Of a stretch of DNA of 10,440 nt, positions 5,843 to 10,440 are shown piece after piece. Below the pieces are notes generated by a model that ran no database searches, was not told the origin of the DNA, and saw only the letters and a program-made list of their open reading frames with translations. Every line of letters begins with the position of its first letter. The first letter of the stretch is position 1. The stretch is from a bacterium (GTDB lineage: Bacteria > Calditrichota > Calditrichia > RBG-13-44-9 > J042), in the NCBI GenBank assembly GCA_015494485.1, contig WGBF01000340.1, positions 1-10,440 of the forward strand, written 5' to 3'. A program made the translations under genes and the position numbers.

Positions 5843-7015
5843 GTGACGGATACCAAAGCAAAACAGCTGGCGGATGTGGGCCTCAATTCGGCGATTGAAT
5901 TGGGGCAACGCAAGTTCCACATTCAAACCTCCACCGCCCTGGAAGAGGGTAAAATTATTGCCGAGGTGTTTGAGCAGGGGCGTTTGTTGTTTCATGAAGT
6001 GTACCCCTATGAACGACGCCGGCGGTCGGATGATAAGCTTCTGGAAAAACGGGTCAAAACCGTTCTGGAAAATTTTCATGCCGCTATTCTTGAAGAACTG
6101 GAAGCGCTGTTTCATATTTCCCGGCGTCTGGAATCGGTTACCGATCGCCTGGCCCACGAACGGCTTGGATATGTTTTCCTGAATCTTCACGTGTTTGACA
6201 AGGCCGAGCACCATTTACGACGGGCCCTGGAGCTGGATCCACGCCATTACAGCAGCAGTATTTACCTGGCGCGGTGCTATTATTCCCAGAAAAAGTACCA
6301 GAAAGCCATTTCCGTGTTAAATCAGTATTTAAAAGAAAATATCCCCTACGCGGATTTTTACCACATGCTGGGCCTGGTGATGGTGGAGCGAAACAAGTTT
6401 CTGGCAGCATTGCAGCACTTTAAGAAGGCCATTCAGCTTAATCCCCATTATGTGGAAGCCCATATAAATATTGCACGCACGCTGTTGCGGCGGATTCAAT
6501 TGTTAAAACTTCAGGAACAGGAAGCAGATATTGAAAAAAACATCAATTTTTTGAAAGCAACCCTGAAAAAAATTTTAACCCTGAATCCGGATAGTGAGGC
6601 GGAATTTGTTAAAAAAGTGTTTCAGTACCTGAAAAAAAATCAATTGAATCAGGCGGAAGCGTTTGTCACCGATTACTGGGAAAAGCATTATGTGAGACGC
6701 CAACCCCCGGAACTCATCGCCCATCTGTTTTATCTCTTCCTAAAATACTATGAAGAAGAAATGAGCCTGGAATTACTGGAACGCTTTGCGGATCGCATGC
6801 AAAATGCTCTGGAAAAAAATCCCGGATATCCTGATTTGTGGAATTACTATGGTTTGCTGAACATCATGCTGTGTCGGTATTATTTTTTTGAGGGCAAGCA
6901 GGACATTCAGCGCGCGCTGGAAATTAATCCGGGATTTATTAAGGCCAAAAGCAACTACCGGGTACTGGAAAATGATTCCCGGGAATTTTCCCTGTTAATT
7001 CAAAAAATTGTTTAG
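5843..7015 (+). CDS. Tetratricopeptide-repeat protein with unassigned N-terminal region
   Basis: A 390-residue protein with no signal peptide or clear membrane segment, so probably cytoplasmic. A GTG start at 5843 is assumed, six bases after the preceding stop; no good Shine-Dalgarno sequence is seen, and coupling to the upstream gene is likely. Residues about 18-56 look like a short beta-rich module (KFHIQTSTALEEGKIIAEVF, then EQGRLLFHEVY) that I cannot name. A basic, helical linker follows (57-100). TPR units are clear at about 104-136, 137-170 and 171-204, each ending in the ALELDP / AIQLNP pattern, with a divergent helical region (about 205-320) and a last TPR-like unit at 331-366 (RALEINPGF). 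TPRs bind protein partners, plausibly the two membrane proteins encoded just upstream. There is no catalytic motif. Confidence 0.8.
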   Translation: MTDTKAKQLADVGLNSAIELGQRKFHIQTSTALEEGKIIAEVFEQGRLLFHEVYPYERRRRSDDKLLEKRVKTVLENFHAAILEELEALFHISRRLESVTDRLAHERLGYVFLNLHVFDKAEHHLRRALELDPRHYSSSIYLARCYYSQKKYQKAISVLNQYLKENIPYADFYHMLGLVMVERNKFLAALQHFKKAIQLNPHYVEAHINIARTLLRRIQLLKLQEQEADIEKNINFLKATLKKILTLNPDSEAEFVKKVFQYLKKNQLNQAEAFVTDYWEKHYVRRQPPELIAHLFYLFLKYYEEEMSLELLERFADRMQNALEKNPGYPDLWNYYGLLNIMLCRYYFFEGKQDIQRALEINPGFIKAKSNYRVLENDSREFSLLIQKIV

Positions 7016-7171
7016 CAAACGGTAAAAAATTTATCGAATACGGAAAATTGTTTTGCCATCCGCAAAGGCTTATTACATTGTGTTTCTTAATGGGAATGTG
7101 TGATTCGTGTCAATAGTTACAGCAATGGACCGGACTAATATTCAATATTCATACAAAACACTTGAGTCGAT

Positions 7172-7597
7172 ATGAAACGTGTAATCGTCATTTTGTTGTT
7201 GGGGATGGTTGTTTATTTCGGATTTGCGCAATCATCCGGGACCAGTCGGAACAATGTGGTAGTGCAATTGAACGGAGATGTGATTCGTTCAGCCGGCGGT
7301 GTGCTGGTAATTCAGGATTCGGTAGCGACAGCCCTGGCCATTGGGGATGTAAGTGTCGGCGGGCAATCGTTGTGGATAAAGAAAAGCGACACCGTTCCGG
7401 AACGCCGCGGTGTGGTGCACTATTGGTACAATTCGCAGGAGAAACAGTTGGTGGTGCGTTTTTCCCCGCAGGATTTACCTACCTTTCCGGGGAAAACGGT
7501 TGCGTTGGAAGTAGTGGGGATTAAAGGGCCGGTAACTCCGGGGCTTCAGGTTAAAACTCCCGATGGAGCGGTGTTGCCGGTAATTCGGAAACCGTAA
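7172..7597 (+). CDS. Small exported protein of unknown function
   Basis: A 141-residue protein that I do not recognise. It begins with a classic signal peptide: basic MKR, a hydrophobic core VIVILLLGMVVYFG, and a likely cleavage after FGFA before QSSG. The mature part is Cys-free and rich in Val and Gly, with alternating hydrophobic stretches (NVVVQLNGDVI, GGVLVIQD, GVVHYWYN, KQLVVRFSP, TVALEVVGIKG) that suggest a small beta-sandwich. No lipobox is present. The ATG at 7172 has only a weak GAG as ribosome binding site. A second frame over the same bases (7162-7524) lacks the signal peptide and is rejected. It lies 55 bases before the giant exported repeat protein and may be co-transcribed with it, perhaps as a partner or secretion accessory; that link rests on proximity alone. 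Confidence 0.68.
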   Translation: MKRVIVILLLGMVVYFGFAQSSGTSRNNVVVQLNGDVIRSAGGVLVIQDSVATALAIGDVSVGGQSLWIKKSDTVPERRGVVHYWYNSQEKQLVVRFSPQDLPTFPGKTVALEVVGIKGPVTPGLQVKTPDGAVLPVIRKP

Positions 7598-7652
7598 CCT
7601 CAATTTCTATAAACTCTGGAACCATTAAGGGTAAAAAAGAAGCAGAAACGGT

Positions 7653-10440
7653 ATGAAAAAAAATTGGCTATGGTTTTGGGTCGTAAGTATTCTCATCTTC
7701 AATAATCAAGTCTTGTTTGCCGATAAAGGAACGCCGTCCCCGGAAGGGATGGCCTGGGCAGATTCCCAGCACGTGGCCTTTCAGTGGCTTACGGTAGCGT
7801 CCAATGTTCCCAATCTGGTTTCCGGTACCACCAACGATGCCGTGTATACCTACGACCTCCCGTTTACGTTTTACTACTATAATCAACCCTTTACCCGAAT
7901 TTACATTAGCACAAACGGATTCATTACATTTCACAATTATAGCCTTTCCTATCCGGTTAATGATGATTTAAATCGAAATTCGTCGCCGGATTCTCTTCTG
8001 GCCCTCTTCTGGGATGATCTGGAATTTTTATCCACCAGCGCCGGCGAGGGGATTTATGTGGATGTCCAGGGGGATGCCCCGTACCGGAAGGTTGTCATCA
8101 ATTTTGTAAACCCGGTTCGGCGGGAGAATCTGGCCGACGGCCCGTTTAAAATGCAAATTATTCTTTATGAGACGACCAATTTAATCAAATACCAGTACCT
8201 GCAGTTAGGGGATTTAAGTACGCTGGAGGAGCAGGGTGCATCGGCTACAGTGGGGTTAAAATTTCAGGGCAGCACGTTTTTTGATAGTTTGCAATATTCG
8301 TATAATCAACCCACTTTATCCGATAGCCTGCCTATTTTATTTTATCCGGCCGGAAATTTGGTAGTAAATAGTTCTCTTACCCCGGGAACGGTTCAACCCG
8401 GTGTGAACAATCAGGAATTTAATCTGTCTATCACCAATGTCACTTCCGATGCAACCAATCTAAATAAAATGGGAAAAGCCGATGTAGTGCGTATTGAAAA
8501 TCCGATTAATAATGCGGTGAATGATCCCATTACCGTCACGGAAGTGTATGTGGATGGCGTAAATTACTATATAAAAAAATCCACCACGCCGCCCTCCGAT
8601 TATGGGTTTGCCACGTGGTACTATGATAATGCTGTGGATAGTCTGTACATCCTTTTACCTCCCTTTGCCATCCGGGATTCGGTGCGGATTGTGTTTGCCC
8701 AGGATGCTCCCCAAACAACAGGGAGCTTCGTCTACAGCATTGAAGTGTACGCCCGCCTGGAACCCGGAAAAGCAGCAAATTCCGCTGCCTCGTTTAATGT
8801 GGAAGCGGCTACCATCAGTTACTACACCTTTTCTCCGGCAACGGATTTAACCCTGACAGCCGGAACCAGTCAGGATTTTGTTATTACGGCCTATGACCAG
8901 TATGGCAACACCGTGCCCAATTCGGAAAGCATTAACGTTACGGTGGTGGGTGGAGATTCGGCCAAATTAAACCGGACGAACCCCATTTCATTTGGTGGGG
9001 AGGATACGGTTCATGTGCGGGTTTCGGATACCAAAGCGGAATCGTTCACGCTGCGGGCCGAGAATGTGAATGACAGCAATGTAAACGGGGAAAGTGGGCT
9101 TATAACGGTCAATCCGGCGGCACCGGACCATTTCGTCATTTTATCCAGTCAATCGGATATCGTGGTGGGAACCAGCCGGTTGCTTCAGGCCCGGCTGGAA
9201 GATGCCTACGGAAATCCCCATCCGGATAGCACCATTATCTTTCAACGGTTTAATGGAAACGGCACTTTTTCCAACAGTAAAGACAGCATTCATGTGACCG
9301 CCAATAGCTCCGGGGTTGGGGAAGCTACCTACACTGCAAGTACCCTTACCAGTTACGGCGCGGACAGCATTCAGGTAAACTGGAATGGTACCATACTGGA
9401 TACCATTGTCTTGCCTTTACAGGCCGATGCCGTGAGTTATTACGAATTTTCCCCGTCTTCGGATCAGACCACCACTGCCGGGACAGCGGTTAATTTTACC
9501 GTTACGGCCCGCGATATTTACGGCAACCCGGTGTCCAATTCCGACCAAATTCAGTTTACGGCGCTGAATGCCACCGGGGCAACTTTTTCTCCGGGCAATA
9601 CGCTGTCTTTTGGAGGCGGGTCATCGGTGAATATTTCGGTAACGGATACTGTAACGGAAACCATTCATGTCCGCGGGGAGAAGGTTGGTGACAGTAACAT
9701 TAACGGCCAAAGTGGCGCCATTACCGTTAATCCGGCTCCAGCGGCCCGTTTGCAGGAAATAGCCGGTAGTGGCACGGCCACGGTGGGTAGCAATGTCCTC
9801 ATTCGGGTAAAATTGCTGGACCAATATTCCAACACCTTGAGTGATTCCACGGTAAAATTTAAACGCATTCGGGGTAGCGGGACGTTTGTAACCACTGCTG
9901 CAGATACCATTGACGTGCTTACCGATGCCAGCGGCATTGCTGAAACCAACTACACGGCCTCACAAACCACGGCCAATACCCCTGATTCTATTCTGGTCTA
10001 TTACGGCACCACGGATAGCATTTATGTGGTCATCGATTTGCAACCGGCGGAAATTTCCTACTATACTATTGAACCTTCCGGTGGGGTTTATACCTACACC
10101 GCAGGTGATACCATCACCTTAACGGTGACCGCGTACGATGCTTACGACAACGTGGTTACCACGGCTACCCGTCAGGTGACATTGTCCTCTAACGGTTCGG
10201 GAATTGTGTACACCTCTGCCAATCCCACCAATTTGTCTTCCGGTGTGGCTACGTTTACGGTAATCGATACGGTAAAGGAAGATGGCGTAAATTTTACCGT
10301 TACCGATTCTCAAAGTAAATCGGCAACCTCCAATACGTTTACCATCAATGCCGGCGCCTTGAATCGATTAACGATCCGCAGTGACAATAACAATGGTGGC
10401 GTGGTGTTGTCCAATGTGGATAGTGTGATGACGGCCGATG
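7653..10440 (+). CDS. Giant exported Ig-like repeat protein (3' end beyond window)
   Basis: The frame is open from the ATG at 7653 to the window edge: 929 full codons and no stop. Residues 1-23 are a signal peptide (MKKNW, hydrophobic core, cleavage after VLFA). Residues about 30-230 form a beta-rich domain resembling nidogen-like extracellular domains: YTYDLPFTFYYYNQPF, IYISTNGFITF, SLLALFWDDLEF, KVVINFVNPV, KMQIILYETTNLIKYQYLQ, ASATVGLKF. A separate beta-rich region (about 231-387) follows. From residue 388 two Ig-like domain types alternate, with the GN-turn motifs AYDQYGN (413), LEDAYGN (515), ARDIYGN (619), LLDQYSN (721) and AYDAYDN (827), as in invasin/filamin-type Ig folds. No Cys occurs. 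The likely role is a surface or secreted adhesin or structural protein; anchor or sorting signals would be at the unseen C-terminus. No good Shine-Dalgarno sequence precedes the ATG. Confidence 0.85.
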   Translation, partial: MKKNWLWFWVVSILIFNNQVLFADKGTPSPEGMAWADSQHVAFQWLTVASNVPNLVSGTTNDAVYTYDLPFTFYYYNQPFTRIYISTNGFITFHNYSLSYPVNDDLNRNSSPDSLLALFWDDLEFLSTSAGEGIYVDVQGDAPYRKVVINFVNPVRRENLADGPFKMQIILYETTNLIKYQYLQLGDLSTLEEQGASATVGLKFQGSTFFDSLQYSYNQPTLSDSLPILFYPAGNLVVNSSLTPGTVQPGVNNQEFNLSITNVTSDATNLNKMGKADVVRIENPINNAVNDPITVTEVYVDGVNYYIKKSTTPPSDYGFATWYYDNAVDSLYILLPPFAIRDSVRIVFAQDAPQTTGSFVYSIEVYARLEPGKAANSAASFNVEAATISYYTFSPATDLTLTAGTSQDFVITAYDQYGNTVPNSESINVTVVGGDSAKLNRTNPISFGGEDTVHVRVSDTKAESFTLRAENVNDSNVNGESGLITVNPAAPDHFVILSSQSDIVVGTSRLLQARLEDAYGNPHPDSTIIFQRFNGNGTFSNSKDSIHVTANSSGVGEATYTASTLTSYGADSIQVNWNGTILDTIVLPLQADAVSYYEFSPSSDQTTTAGTAVNFTVTARDIYGNPVSNSDQIQFTALNATGATFSPGNTLSFGGGSSVNISVTDTVTETIHVRGEKVGDSNINGQSGAITVNPAPAARLQEIAGSGTATVGSNVLIRVKLLDQYSNTLSDSTVKFKRIRGSGTFVTTAADTIDVLTDASGIAETNYTASQTTANTPDSILVYYGTTDSIYVVIDLQPAEISYYTIEPSGGVYTYTAGDTITLTVTAYDAYDNVVTTATRQVTLSSNGSGIVYTSANPTNLSSGVATFTVIDTVKEDGVNFTVTDSQSKSATSNTFTINAGALNRLTIRSDNNNGGVVLSNVDSVMTAD
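8814..10440 (+). repeat. Alternating A/B Ig-like modules, period about 206 residues
   Basis: Within the giant exported protein, type A units begin ISYYTFSP, VSYYEFSP and ISYYTIEP at 8814, 9432 and 10053. Type B units begin at 9120 (APDHFVIL), 9738 (PAARLQEI) and 10353 (GALNRLTI), the last being cut by the window. A units are 102, 102 and 100 residues long; complete B units are 104 and 105. The A1 and A2 units share SFGG, DSN(V/I)NG(E/Q)SG and (L/A)ITVNPA at exactly 618-base spacing. The copies are clearly diverged at the DNA level, so this is an old duplication of an A-B pair rather than a recent tandem repeat. Confidence 0.85.

Noticed and set aside
7052..7066. TTTGC/GCAAA hairpin after the TPR gene as a terminator
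   Set aside because: Only five base pairs and no T tract follow; too weak to call.
7162..7524. Alternative 120-codon frame over the small exported protein
   Set aside because: It is rich in Cys, Arg and Gly without any motif, while the frame from 7172 has a clear signal peptide and a protein-like hydrophobic pattern.

Overview
All genes in this window lie on the + strand. From left to right: the 3' part of a dienoyl-CoA reductase-type dehydrogenase gene, the hflK-hflC pair, a second short-chain dehydrogenase, a PflX/COG1313-type radical SAM protein, a three-gene cluster (YtxH-like, DUF948-like, TPR), a small exported protein, and the 5' part of a long exported repeat protein that runs off the right edge. 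I saw no tRNA, rRNA, CRISPR array, insertion sequence or phage gene.

Organism: a free-living Gram-negative-type bacterium of moderate G+C. HflK/HflC act at the inner membrane, and the very large Cys-free exported protein with Ig-like repeats fits phyla that make such surface proteins, such as Calditrichota and related FCB-group lineages. The intracellular proteins are rich in Glu, Lys and Arg, which could fit a thermophile. The phylum assignment is a low-confidence inference; no marker gene here settles it.

Layout. Bases 1-758 hold the reductase. An A+T-rich 123-base gap precedes hflK (882-1874) and hflC (1871-2821), which overlap by four bases at ATGA and are translationally coupled. The SDR follows after 84 bases, with its start fixed at 2906 by a good Shine-Dalgarno sequence. 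A 202-base gap (3695-3896) holds a perfect 10-bp hairpin, a second 8-bp hairpin and a small inverted repeat over the start codon of the radical SAM gene (3897-4826). A 212-base A+T-rich gap (4827-5038) with promoter-like and operator-like sequence leads into the tight cluster ytxH-like / DUF948-like / TPR (5039-7015; gaps of 15 and 6 bases). The exported pair follows: a 141-residue protein (7172-7597) and the giant repeat protein (from 7653).

Functions. The reductase belongs to unsaturated fatty acyl-CoA breakdown. HflK/HflC form the SPFH cage that modulates FtsH proteolysis of membrane proteins. The YtxH/DUF948/TPR genes look like a small envelope-associated module of unknown role. The giant protein has a signal peptide, a nidogen-like beta-rich N-terminal domain and a regular alternation of two different Ig-like domain types with a repeat period of about 206 residues. 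That alternation and the structured leader of the radical SAM gene are the most notable observations; I found no clear evidence of a wholly new multi-gene system.
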